This document shows, one piece after another, positions 47,661 through 64,000 of a stretch of 64,000 bases of DNA; position 1 is the stretch's first letter; every line of letters starts with the position of its first letter. Where the stretch lies: the NCBI RefSeq assembly GCF_048128805.1, contig NC_136004.1, positions 16,740,185 to 16,804,184 on the forward strand, in the 5' to 3' direction. The notes under the pieces were generated by a model. That model was not told the DNA's origin. It made no database searches and was given only the letters and a program-made list of their open reading frames with translations. The stretch is from Centroberyx gerrardi. Its lineage: Eukaryota > Chordata > Actinopteri > Beryciformes > Berycidae. A program made the position numbers and the translations under genes.

Positions 47661-50600
47661 ACAGGACAATTTGACGAAGCGCTGATCAGGCACCAAGTGA
47701 AGTACCTGGGCCTGCTGGAGCACCTCAGAGTCAGACGTGCTGGTTTTGCTTATCGACGCAGATATGACATCTTCTTAAAGAGGTATTAAGGACAGTGCGG
47801 CTCATCCCTGCTCACCGGATCTTATGCTTCATTTTTAAATTAAACATCTGAGTGGAGAGGTTCCTTTCCAGTCCATTTAAAACATGTTGAGTGGGTGGTT
47901 TGCTGCGTCTTATAGATATAAACCCCTGTGTCCAGCCACCTGGCCCCACTGGAGAGGAGAACCTGCTGATGGAGTGGAAGTACTGGCTCAACATCTGGGC
48001 TACCTGCCAGATGAATACAAAATGGGACGGTGAGGGCGGCTCTTCCTAAAGTGCTCTTTGAATTTAGCAAATAACCTACTTGCCATTAGAAACCAATAAC
48101 CATGTTAATTTTGTTATAGAACCAAAATATTCATCCGTCATCCGAGGACACTTTTTGCCACAGAGGATGCTTATGAGAGATGCAAACATGAACTGGGTGA
48201 GTGGAAATCAGCTGATTCAGTTATTCAGTCCTTATTATTGGCACAATGATTTATTATCATCTATTATCTGAAATTGCAGCAACGAGGCTCCAGGCCAAAT
48301 ATAAAGGATACAAGGCAAAGGGAGAATTCAGAAAACAGAAAGAAGCTGGTAAATGCCAAAGTTCATGATATAGATTAAGATGTACAATGCTCTTTTGCTT
48401 TGGGAGTAAAGGAAAATGACATGCTGTAATATATTTGATGCCCCTTAGCCACTAAGATTGAAACTTGTTGGAGAGGAGCGCAGGCGAGGAAGGAGAGAGA
48501 GAAGAGAGCCTGGGCTGTCAAAGTCATCAAGAAGTAAGAAAGGGGATGAAACACAGACAATATCAAACTTACACAGGCCTTGTACTGTATATAGGCCACT
48601 GTTACTTTTTCATAAATACAATATTTTACTATTTATTTCAGATTTATTAAAGGATACATGACCAGAGGGGAAGCAAAAACCTCAGACAACTCTGAATATC
48701 TGGCCTTTGTGAGACAGAATTGGCTGAACAGGCTTAAAAACAATCTGCCAAAAACGGTTCTGGATAAAACCACCTGGCTATCTTCACCAGCTGTGTTGAC
48801 AGAGGTACAAAGAGTTAGCAACTTCTTTGCACTAAAGTTGAAATGAAAATTGCTGTATTCTTTTAATGCTGTTAACCTTGGATGTTCGTTCTCCCCCAGA
48901 CATCAGAGATCCTGCGTAAGCTCCACACCCGCAACATGGTGAGGAGGTATGTGAGAGGAATCACGCCCCAGAAAAAAGCACAGGTGACAGCATTATACAC
49001 ATATCAAACACATTATCCAGGCATGGACCATCATATGTTTTTTTTTTTTTTTTTTACATTGATCAATCTATTTTTCATCCTTTTAGATTCAGATGAAGTT
49101 TATCACCAGTTCCATGTTCAAGGGAAAAAAGGACAGCTATCCACAGAGTGTTGCTCAGCCCTTTGTGGAAACCAGAATCAGTGAGTATAGCTGCAGACAT
49201 TTACAAACACTGCCATTTTCTTTTGAACAATTATTTTTACACCATTTCATCATTTGCAGGTGAACAAGATATAAACATGAAGGTCCTGCAGATGATTCGG
49301 AACGAGAGAATCAAGGTAACGCAGTGTCTAGATAGATCTACAGGAAATAGGACTGCAGCAAACACAACTCACCGTGTGGGATTCTCTGTTCCTGCAGTAC
49401 AGCGTCCCAGTCATCAAGTACGACAGGAATGGCTTCAAACCAAGGCCGCGGCAGCTCATCCTCACCCAGACAGCTGCCTATGTGATAGATGATGCCAAGA
49501 TCAAACAGAGAGTGCTGTACACCTCTCTCAAAGGTCAGGGAGACACCATATGACTGTTTATCTCAGTTGTCTTCAGGAGTGTTTTCATGTTGTGCTAACA
49601 AATGTCCGTTCTTGATTCATTTCAGGTATTTCCATCAGTAATTTGACTGATAGCATCATTGTATTCCACATAACATGTGAAGACCCTAAACAGAAGGTAT
49701 CTATATATATATATATCTATATATATAATATGCAGTAGATCTTTGGGTTTGTTAGCATTGCTTCTCTTTTACTTGATTTTTTTGGTAGTGTAAATGAAAA
49801 TGTCTGGCTTCAAATCTAGTTTTGGCCTTTTACCTTCAGATGTAGTTGGCCAAAACTACCCCTGTTTACAAATTATTAAAAGTCAATGTTTTAGTAGTAT
49901 AAATGAGCAGACATCTAATGTTTGGATCTCTATATGAGATGGCAGGACATGTTTACAAGTTAGTCAATAGCCTGTGTTAGCTTGGTACTTTGAACAATCT
50001 TTTGCAGAACAAAGTTTGGGGTGTCAGTTTTCGTAGTTTTCAATCAAAGTTGGCCTGAGAGAAGAAATATTAAATGCCTAATGGTGACAGGAAACATTAA
50101 CAGGAAATATTTCATAACTTCAGAAATAGTGCCAAGATCCTCTCTTTGTTATCTTAAAATTACATATCTATTCCTGTCTTTAAATGTAATGTTCTGTTTG
50201 CCTGGGATGACATGGTACTTTTGCTTGCATTGTATAACAGAAAAAAAAGATTGCACTTTTCTCTTTGCATAATTCCCAGATGTTGGCGCAGGAACATTAC
50301 CCTATTGAATGTTATTGATAGGAAACATTTCTTGTTAAAGAAAATATTGCACAAATTGCCAGATTCAATTGTACAATTCAAAACCAGTAGGAATTACAAA
50401 TGTTTAGTCAGTTCAGTCTTAGCTTTGAAGCCAGACTCTTGTTCACACTATATCAGAGCCAGATGTGAAAGCCATGTTTTTAACAATATAAGGTTCATTT
50501 CTCCAGTTTTATTTGATCCTGTGGTTGTTTCAGGGGGACCTAGTAATGCAGTGTGACCACTTGTTTGAGTTTTTGACGAAACTCAGCATAATTGCTAACA

Positions 50601-50988
50601 AACAGGGTGTCATCAAAGTGGTTCAGGGCAGGTGAGTCTGTCTGTAAGAATAAGAGGTTAGATTTAACAAGCGGCCAAGTACACAGACCTAAAACATCAT
50701 GCGTTTTTGCATTGATTCTCAGCATCAAGATTGAAATCCAGGCAGGGAAAGAGAGTGCTGTGGACTTCAGCACTGGCCAGGAGCCGATGGTGTACAAGGC
50801 CAAGAATGGACACCTCATGGTGGTGAGTGGCATCCTGTTATGATGGTGGCTTGGTGTGCTGGGGACTGTCTGCTTACTGATGTGCCATGTGACGCTCTAG
50901 TCTAGAATTCATCTGCAGGGAAAGGGAAACAGACTGATTGAAACCGTCTTTGTCGCTGCAGGTGTCCACTCGGGCCAGGACACGGTGA
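42153..50988 (+). CDS. myo1h: Unconventional myosin-Ih, complete, 31 coding exons
   Basis: This is a class I myosin: an actin-based motor with a calmodulin-binding neck and a basic membrane-binding TH1 tail. The joined exons give 3,072 nt, or 1,023 residues; human MYO1H is about 1,030. The start [19 protein letters not shown] matches the MYO1H/MYO1C short isoform start. An acceptor (GCCCAG) directly precedes the exon at 42141, so the 5' UTR continues upstream. It is called MYO1H rather than MYO1C by its position between foxn4 and kctd10 and by residues such as the [10 protein letters not shown] tail segment. All 31 exons are in phase. The exon 4/5 joint reads FDSE-GEAVGG where relatives have FDFKG-type sequence, and that intron is mostly transposon. 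Exons are listed under the module entries. Confidence 0.95.
43101..44191. mobile_element. Transposon-like CTTAAG-rich element filling myo1h intron 4
   Basis: The left end starts GGGGCCGGACTCACAAAAGTG and carries repeated TCTTAAGA words. The right end, in reverse complement, has a related order (ATCACAAGCAAGTCTTAAG) and more CTTAAG words. This resembles fish elements of the PIF/Harbinger-like kind whose ends read GGGGCCGTATTCACAAA, which I recall only loosely. The left end lies 10 bases after the donor and the right end about 27 bases before the acceptor. The right boundary is approximate, and no transposase frame is seen. Confidence 0.5.
47609..47662. repeat. (TC)n(CA)n compound microsatellite at a myo1h acceptor
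   Basis: About 14 TC units run into about 13 CA units, and the last CA merges with the acceptor ACAG of exon 47665-47782. The repeat therefore supplies the pyrimidine tract. Confidence 0.95.
48120..48533 (+). other. myo1h: myo1h IQ neck, coding exons 20-22
   Basis: Exons: 48120-48196, 48280-48348, 48449-48533. After the lever-arm segment [14 protein letters not shown] come degenerate IQ-type motifs: [31 protein letters not shown] (Glu in place of the usual Gln) and, continuing into exon 23, VKVIKKFIKGY. They should bind calmodulin or related light chains. How many are occupied cannot be told. Confidence 0.85.
48642..50988 (+). other. myo1h: myo1h TH1 tail, coding exons 23-31
   Basis: Exons: 48642-48804, 48900-48983, 49087-49180, 49260-49315, 49398-49533, 49626-49696, 50534-50631, 50723-50822, 50962-50988. 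The tail holds the MYO1H-like [12 protein letters not shown] segment, [20 protein letters not shown] and the basic [10 protein letters not shown] end, a PH-like fold that binds acidic phospholipids in this class. The last exon codes only VSTRARTR before TGA at 50986-50988. Intron 29 (49697-50533) is long, with an (AT)n-type start, and shows no exon. Confidence 0.92.
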
Positions 50989-51540
50989 CGTGTGTGGGGT
51001 TGAGACTTGGACACACAAGAAGCCTCTGCATATTTCATCAAGGAGAGACCCTTGAGGGGAGGATGGACATGCCCACAGGACGCACACCTGACCAGAGACA
51101 TCAGCACCTTCAGAGCCCTTTTTGTTTTACAGCGATGATTCAAGGCAGCCTGTACAGCACAGCTCAGAACATTTTGTACCTGTACCTATTGGTCAATCAC
51201 TGAATGTACTTTTCTACTGAAGAACATAAACATCCAGTGAGAGGTTAGAGGTTTAACATCGTTTTTCATTCATTGTTTAAGAAAGGGTATGTTTATGCTG
51301 ATTCCGGTGCTATTGTTAAAGCAAAGGCTGAAATTGGATTTAATTATTGCAGTGAGAGGTCAGCAAGTGAAACACAGCATTCAAATCTACAAGCTATTTT
51401 AATTCATTCAACAGCATTATTCATAAACTGCTTCAAAGAACTCTGTAATACTGATTTCAGATCAATGAAGCCATATGTATCATAATTTTGTATGTTCACT
51501 GATAATGGGAGTATGCAAATTAAAACACCAAGAGCAAAAG
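50989..51540 (+). other. myo1h: myo1h 3' UTR
   Basis: No exon is seen after the stop. ATTAAA at 51519-51524 is the best signal, so the transcript probably ends near 51540. The end is inferred. Confidence 0.4.
51519..51524 (+). terminator. myo1h: Candidate myo1h polyadenylation signal ATTAAA
   Basis: This is the second most common vertebrate hexamer, 530 bases past the stop and 30 bases from the opposing kctd10 signal. Confidence 0.35.
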
Positions 51541-52701
51541 TAAGTTTGTAGAAATTTATTTGTGATAAAGTATGTATAAATATAAAACATACATATGTTC
51601 ACATCTGTACAACAGACCTACAAGTACTGTGATTGTTAAGAGACATATTTCAACTCAATCTAAACCTATTGTGTGCAAACAGTACATTCTCTGTTGAATG
51701 CGATGATGAAGGACAGGTCTAATTTCTCTCCCTGTTAAAAGCTTGTACAAGACAGGGTTCCCTTCCTACCAGGGAGCTCTCTGGTTACAGTCATTCATTT
51801 CAACCTCAGCATCCATCATTTAATCACCCCAGTACATTTAACACCTCAGGTCACGGCTCAGGTTCCCTCCTTTTAAAATGATCACTTCTGTAGAATGAAG
51901 GGACACCGGATTAATGCTAAATCTCATCAGACATGGGTATGGTGGAGGCACTTCTCCAAAGTGCTGCATCCACCCGTGATATCTGAACGGTATCAAAATT
52001 ATCAAAAAGAAATTTAAAAAGGATTAATTGCCAATAGCTTCTAGGCTTCAACATCGCCTTGGTAACATCTTCTAAGAATAAAACAGTGTCACCAAGTGGC
52101 CACATCTTGTACATCACCTGGTTCACTCGCTCATGACCTATACAACAGACCCCTCAGAAACACAATAGGGAGAAGCAAAAATTGTGTACATTAATTTTCA
52201 GCTGCTTACATAATATAATTCTTGTTCTCCTGGCTGTAATGTAATAAAGGACCACAAACAACAAACTGATACTGACAATACACTACTCTTAACAGTTTTG
52301 CCAACTCCTGCCATTCACAAGGTCACATTCATGCACAGTTGAAAATGTGGTCACCTGCAGTGCTGAATGTAAGCATCCATGGCCATGGGCTTCTGCATAC
52401 TAGTAGATAACAGTGATAGAAATTAACATGACTAACACACATAGAACAAAACAACAATAGGGCCTGTCAGAGCAACAAAGGTGACAAGCAGACACACACA
52501 CACAAAATCACTTCACCACTTCAAACTATTGTAGGACACTCTCCTCTCAGCAGAAGACTCCTGGAGAAAGCTGGTAAAATAAGAGTGGAAGTGAAAGAGA
52601 GAGGCGCTGGGTGTTGTAAGGCACAAGCGCGGTGCAAAGACTGTTCAGGGTGAGAGACACAGGGCTGACGGGTTTGGGGGTAAGTGGTGGAGGGAGGAAG
52701 G
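51541..52701 (-). other. kctd10: kctd10 3' UTR
   Basis: This runs from the kctd10 stop to a minus-strand AATAAA (plus TTTATT at 51555-51560). It contains a short (CA)n near 52493-52503. No other gene is seen on either strand, and the end is inferred. Confidence 0.5.
51555..51560 (-). terminator. kctd10: Candidate kctd10 polyadenylation signal
   Basis: TTTATT on the plus strand is a canonical AATAAA for kctd10, 1.14 kb past its stop, a usual 3' UTR length. Confidence 0.45.
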
Positions 52702-54653
52702 TCACTGGTGGTGGTGTGTACGGTCGTCCGGTCGTTTGATATGAATCCTACGAACTCGCTCAATACGCTCCCGCTCCTCGTCCTCATCCAGGTGATGGGA
52801 CCGTCCTGCAGCGCCCCCTGTGGCCTCAAGCAAGGCATTGTCTGGACCCCTCCCGTCCTGGGACTCGTACAGGAGGATATTGAGGGTCTCTTCATAGATT
52901 CGCGCCTCAGGGAACTCCACCTAGGAGGGAAACAGAATGGTACAGAAGAGATTAGACAATATTCAAATTATATAGATCTTCACTTAAGAACTTTTGAGTC
53001 TGGGCATGTTACAAATGCACATTTACCTTTGTCTGCTTCTTTTCAGTGGCATAAACAATGGAGGTGCAGCACACTTCAGCAATTTTGCGGCCCTGGCCAT
53101 AAAATGACCAACAGCAGATCTCATCCCCAATCACATCTTTGATGAAAAGTACACGACCATTGAACCGCAGTGACAGCTTGTCAAACAGCTCAATGTTTTT
53201 CAGCATGTTGTCATCGGAATTGCTGAGGGGAAAACACCGGATGACGACTTATTATGACGGCTTGTATGATTTCATCCCATGTTCCTTCTTTACAGTTACA
53301 TGCTAGCTACGATCTCTCTTGAAAAAGCCTTACCTGGTGTATGAGTATTTGTTGTTGCTTCTGTTATACAGGAGTTTGACAGTAGGCTGTGGAAACAAAG
53401 GATTTTGTAAGTCTGTGTTGTGAACAGCATGCATTGGCACTTTTCAGTTTTACTGAACACTGATATACTGGCACAGTATGTGAAAGAGAGGTACCTTGTT
53501 AGAGGTTGCAATAAGCCTCTGCTCTTCTTTAGATGATGTCACCAGAGGCACTTTACAAAACGGTTCATAAGTGTCTTTGTTCTAAAAGGACAAAAAGATA
53601 ATTGTTTCGTTAAAAAAACAAAACAATACAAAAAACAAACAGTTCTATTTGCAAAAATGCACCATGTTATAAAAGAGTAATGACGCCACCTGGTGGATCA
53701 CAGTAACAAAGATGATGAAGGGTATACAAAACCCATCTAAAGCAAAAGGGACAGCCCCACAGTACCTGCAAAGCAGCTGTACACTCGTCAGCCAGGCCTT
53801 GGACCAGGTAATACTTGGCCTCAGCAAGCAGCTCCTCAGTCTCCCGCCGGCTGTCTGGGAGCGGCACTGCCCCGTCTCTAAGGTAGTTCAGGATTGTTCC
53901 AAAGTGTTTCCCACAGCGATCAATCAAGATCCAGCCTATGGATATACAATAGTGAAACATCAATTACTGACAGCTCTGTGGCAGTATGGGCCAAATATCC
54001 TCTCAATGCTGTGTACATGTTAAACAGACCCGCTAGCAACCTACCTTCGCTGTCTGTGAGGACCTCCATCCTGCCACTAAACATGGCCTTGAGCATAGTG
54101 TCCTGTTTGGTCAGTGTCTGCATTGTGGTGTAGTACAGCGCCCCACCCACGTTCAACTTCACATACTTAGAGCTGGGGCTAGAGCCCTTGAAGGAAGTGG
54201 TCCGGGTTGTAGCTGCCGGCACTGCCGAGCTCACAACGCTCTCTCCTGACATCTCTTCCTGTGACAGAGCAAGAAAAACACATTACGTTACACCTAGTAT
54301 CAAAGCAATCAAAGACAATGACTAACGTTAACCCTTAACCAAATGTTGCCGCTATCCTTTTCAAAACAGAAGGACCTTTTGTATTCTCATACAGGGGCTT
54401 TCCTTTCCTCTATATAAAACCTTCGACCGTATGTCCCTCATTCCAGTAAGTGATAATTTGATTTTAGCACTGCTAACGTAGCAAGCTAACGTTAACTAAA
54501 GTTACTTACGTTAGCATACATTTGTCTAGTGAGCGTAGGAAACAAACGACATCAAACTATCTTATGAAATCGACCAGAACAACCATTTTCCCTCCATAAG
54601 GTTAGTATTATTTTACTATTTGGCTGGTGATATGATACAAAGATATTTACCAT
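52702..54653 (-). CDS. kctd10: BTB/POZ domain protein KCTD10, complete, 7 coding exons
   Basis: This is a substrate adaptor for CUL3 ubiquitin ligases (the KCTD10/TNFAIP1/KCTD13 group), linked to RhoA/RhoB turnover, PCNA/pol delta binding and heart development. Exons in transcript order: 54653-54651, 54258-54045, 53935-53766, 53581-53495, 53386-53334, 53222-53027, 52920-52702. They give 313 residues, equal to human. The T1/BTB domain covers about residues 31-135, starting [16 protein letters not shown] and including [21 protein letters not shown] (quoted in part). The C-terminal region includes [17 protein letters not shown] and the basic tail [18 protein letters not shown]. The first exon contributes only the ATG, giving MEEMSGES as in mammals. 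If initiation instead uses the ATG at 54252, the protein is three residues shorter. ube3b starts head-to-head with it. Confidence 0.96.
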
Positions 54654-55785
54654 AGAACCCGCAGCAGACTTCGAAATTTTAGCTTGCTAACGTTAGTCAG
54701 CTAACACCCACTTCCTTCCTGGCCAACGCTGCGCACTTCTAAAAATGACGTAAATATTCCCGTGCACTGTTTAAAGGTACAGTCAACATTATTTCGTTTA
54801 AAAATGCAGGGCGAGTGGAAAAACAAGTAATATGAGACATATCCAATAAAGCTAATCCGGGACGCTACACCCAGCTTTAAACATTTCTGACCAAACGTTA
54901 CTGGTTTCCAGCCGCATATTACTGAAAGTAGCTTTAGTTTTCAATTTGCCGTCTGCTCATTTCCGCTATTGGGGGAGTAACAGTGATAACATTCCCCTCA
55001 TTAAAAGTGTTCCCACCCAATACTCTTGACGACAACATTATCAATTGCCTGGACAGCAATTTTTTTTATTGTTACAGCATAAACACAAAGATTTCAGCAT
55101 ACCCCAGACATCCTATCGATAAATACTTTTTATCGCATTATTTGTACAGAGAGAGAAATACTACCCGGAATCATTTAATGCGACACAGGGGATTAATGGC
55201 TGCAGTCAATGTACGGATCTCCTGTTATTGTTTACATTTCGAAACGGTATGTTTCCTATGTTTTTGAGGCTGTCATTGACAAAGGACCCAACTTCACCCC
55301 ATAATGATGCTAAATATTGCTGAATTAATGTCATAATATCCTTTCTGAAACAGTATCAAGCTTACTTGCGACGAACTAGCCCTGTGTGCTAGCTAACACA
55401 GCTCCATCTTCACTGTCGCCCATTTCTCCAGAGATGACAAGTTTTCAGCTTTGATTTGGCGTTCCTGTTACTTGGATCCCAAGGACACCCAAATGATTGA
55501 GGAGGTATAGCGTCCAGTGAGCCTCAAGGCCCAGGCAACATAATAATTGGAAAATATCGCAGGTAAATTCACTGCTATGCTCACTCAGATCTGTAGTTAA
55601 ATAGGCTGGTGCATCAAAGTCATAATCTTAGGTAATTACAAATTGTTCTTAAGTAGGCTACACTGTCAAAAGTGTTTTTTATAGATGCATATGGGTTATC
55701 AATTCAACTAAATATATTATTTCCTCTCGTTATATGCAGTCAGCTGGTTTCTTCTTGTCTTGTGTTTTTTTTTTTAGGGTGCACA
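54654..55785. promoter_or_regulatory. Shared head-to-head kctd10/ube3b promoter region
   Basis: The two start codons are 1.13 kb apart on opposite strands. The region holds kctd10 5' UTR (about 54654-54710) and a CRE-like TGACGTAA at 54746-54753. The ube3b untranslated exon probably ends at 55562 (CGCAG|GTAAAT), followed by an intron to the acceptor TTTTTAG before 55778. No TATA box is obvious, as usual for housekeeping divergent pairs. Start sites are inferred. Confidence 0.55.
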
Positions 55786-62479
<6,694 letters not shown>

Positions 62480-64000
62480 CTCAGTTGCACCAGGACAGTC
62501 TGCGCAGGAGCGCTGTGTCGAGCGGCCTGACCCAAGCAAGGGGCGAGGCTTACCTGGACTGGAGCCTGTCACATCAGTGGAGCATCACCGAAACAAAAGG
62601 GCAATCATAAAGGACCCACATACTTTCCTTTTGTCTCTGCTAGTTAAACCAGATGAGCTCCACTCTACTTCTGCCCGGTTCCTCTGGAAGGTTCGGCCTC
62701 GAATGGCTCCTCCAGCCATTTGCTGCCTATGATTTTCTTTTTTCTTTTGATCGGCCGTCATATATTCTGTTCTGAAAACAACAACAAAGGGAATGCTGTT
62801 TTTGCAGCACAGTTCAATTTTTTAGCATCTTCCTTTGCCTCTCCCAAAATTCAATATGTCCTGTATTTAACTTGATGAAATACTGAAATATAATGGCTAG
62901 ATCTCTATTTCTCAGGCTTAACAGAATCATTCTTGGATTTTACACTCCATTTGAAGTGAACTGGAAAGCAATACAGATGCAATGCAAGCCATTAGACACG
63001 TGGTTGACTCACTTGAGCAAATCCAAGGGATGCATTGTTAAGCTTGGACTCCATTATCCAAGCAACTTTCAGCTGATATTGGATAAGTCTTAAATAGCTT
63101 TGCTGAACATAATGCATCTTTTATAAATGGAGGACAAATCATTGTCTCATGTTCAACTTCCATGAAGGAGAAATGGCTCAGACGAAGCGGTCCTGTGTTG
63201 ATTACATTATGTCCCATATGGATTAAGAGGGTAAATCCTGGTGACCTCATTCCATTTCTCCCCACTTAAGACACTACAGTCACCTGACAGAGACTTTTGC
63301 CCTCTGGTTTTCTGTTCTCTATACAGAGATGTGTCTGAAAACTTCAGATCTGCCTCAGTTATGGTGAAGCAGCAATGTATTTCTTAATGCAAAACGATTA
63401 TTTGATTATGCTGTTGTTTATTTTAGACAAAGATGTCCCTGCTGTAGCATCTTTTACTTTTGAGAATGGAACAGCAAGTCTTTGAAAATAATGAAACTGC
63501 AAATAGTTATTTGCAGTTTCAGTATCTGTCCAGTACAGCAGACAGCTTTTCCTTGTCACGTCTTGACATCCACCCAAAAAATGAACAGTAAAGTCAATCA
63601 ATGATGTTAGTCTTTGTACTAATTCCTGGTAAGACTGAAGATTTCTCACTACACCTTTGAATAATGCTGAGTGCCTCGTGTATGTTCCCCCTTGCCATCA
63701 CATGTCTGACTGTATTTCAAGTGCAACCAATAACCACGTCTCTCGGAAACAAGCCATACATATGGGGGCAAGGTACTTGGACTGTTCTCTGCTCCTGCTA
63801 AGAAGAAAGCGCAGAAACCCAACCACTGTACTACCACTACAACAACCAAGGAGGGTTTTAATAGGATGCTCTCTCATCTCTGTGGACTTTTTAAGCCATG
63901 TGGAAAAGAATTTGAGGTTGAAACCTCTCAACATGATGTCATGGACTGGTTCATCACCCAAATCTGACTCCTTGATTTGATGTCCCCTTCAGTAGAAACA
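62480..64000 (+). other. ube3b: ube3b 3' UTR and downstream DNA to window end
   Basis: No further coding exon is recognised. No canonical AATAAA stood out, so the end of ube3b is not placed. A perfect short inverted repeat lies at 63492-63521. In mammals MMAB and MVK follow ube3b, but nothing of them is visible here. Confidence 0.45.
63492..63521. repeat. Perfect 14-bp-arm hairpin downstream of ube3b
   Basis: TGAAACTGCAAATA, a GT loop, and the exact reverse complement. It probably lies in the ube3b 3' UTR. Confidence 0.85.

Larger units (their letters stand above)
42153..48029 (+). other. myo1h: myo1h motor domain, coding exons 1-19
   Basis: Exons: 42153-42275, 42382-42497, 42711-42909, 43010-43090, 44219-44398, 44485-44583, 44678-44791, 44893-44964, 45110-45229, 45332-45399, 45666-45771, 45908-45988, 46109-46200, 46577-46671, 46783-46829, 47047-47127, 47387-47492, 47665-47782, 47916-48029. 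The P-loop GESGAGKT is at residues 104-111, the switch [13 protein letters not shown] is in exon 4, and the switch [12 protein letters not shown] is in exon 10. The relay [17 protein letters not shown] spans exon 11, and the converter [25 protein letters not shown] spans exons 18-19 (quoted in part). All catalytic motifs are intact. Confidence 0.93.

Noticed and set aside
52684-53142. 152-codon plus-strand open frame
   Set aside because: It lies antisense to the last two kctd10 exons and crosses their intron.

Overview
The window is vertebrate nuclear DNA, most likely from a ray-finned (probably percomorph) fish. Genes are split into many short exons with mostly GT-AG introns of 70-1,300 bp. 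Intergenic DNA carries microsatellites, small inverted-repeat transposons and a non-LTR tail motif common in fish genomes. Five protein-coding genes lie in the order acetyl-CoA carboxylase 2 (acacb, +), foxn4 (-), myosin-Ih (myo1h, +), kctd10 (-), ube3b (+). This is the order I know from human 12q24.1, so the block looks like ancestral vertebrate synteny. I rebuilt every coding exon by hand from splice sites and reading phase. All five reading frames close without an internal stop, at 2,427, 515, 1,023, 313 and 1,068 codons, close or equal to the mammalian proteins.

Layout: 1-1511 upstream DNA and a probable non-coding first exon of acacb; 3393-23635 acacb coding region in 52 exons; 23636-25753 the two convergent 3' UTRs of acacb and foxn4; 25754-31775 foxn4 coding region in 9 exons; 31776-33500 its 5' region and a GC-rich promoter candidate; 33500-42150 a gene-free interval with a hAT-type MITE, a hexanucleotide satellite, purine- and G-rich tracts and several complex stretches that could be enhancers; 42153-50988 myo1h in 31 coding exons; about 50989-52701 convergent 3' UTRs of myo1h and kctd10; 52702-54653 kctd10 in 7 coding exons; 54654-55785 a head-to-head kctd10/ube3b promoter region; 55786-62479 ube3b in 26 coding exons; then its 3' UTR to the window end.

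The genes do not form one pathway. acacb makes malonyl-CoA at the mitochondrial surface, foxn4 is a neural and cardiac transcription factor, myo1h is a membrane-binding class I myosin, kctd10 is a BTB adaptor for CUL3 ligases and ube3b is a HECT ubiquitin ligase. What they share is arrangement: two tail-to-tail pairs whose poly(A) signals are only 30-45 bp apart, and one head-to-head pair.

I found no evidence of an undescribed multi-gene system. The observations most worth a second look are a strong-context upstream ORF that overlaps the acacb start and ends 16 bases before Met27, the first methionine after the membrane anchor; a 74-bp-arm foldback in a foxn4 intron; a myo1h intron almost wholly made of a transposon-like element; and a kctd10 first exon whose only coding content is the ATG.
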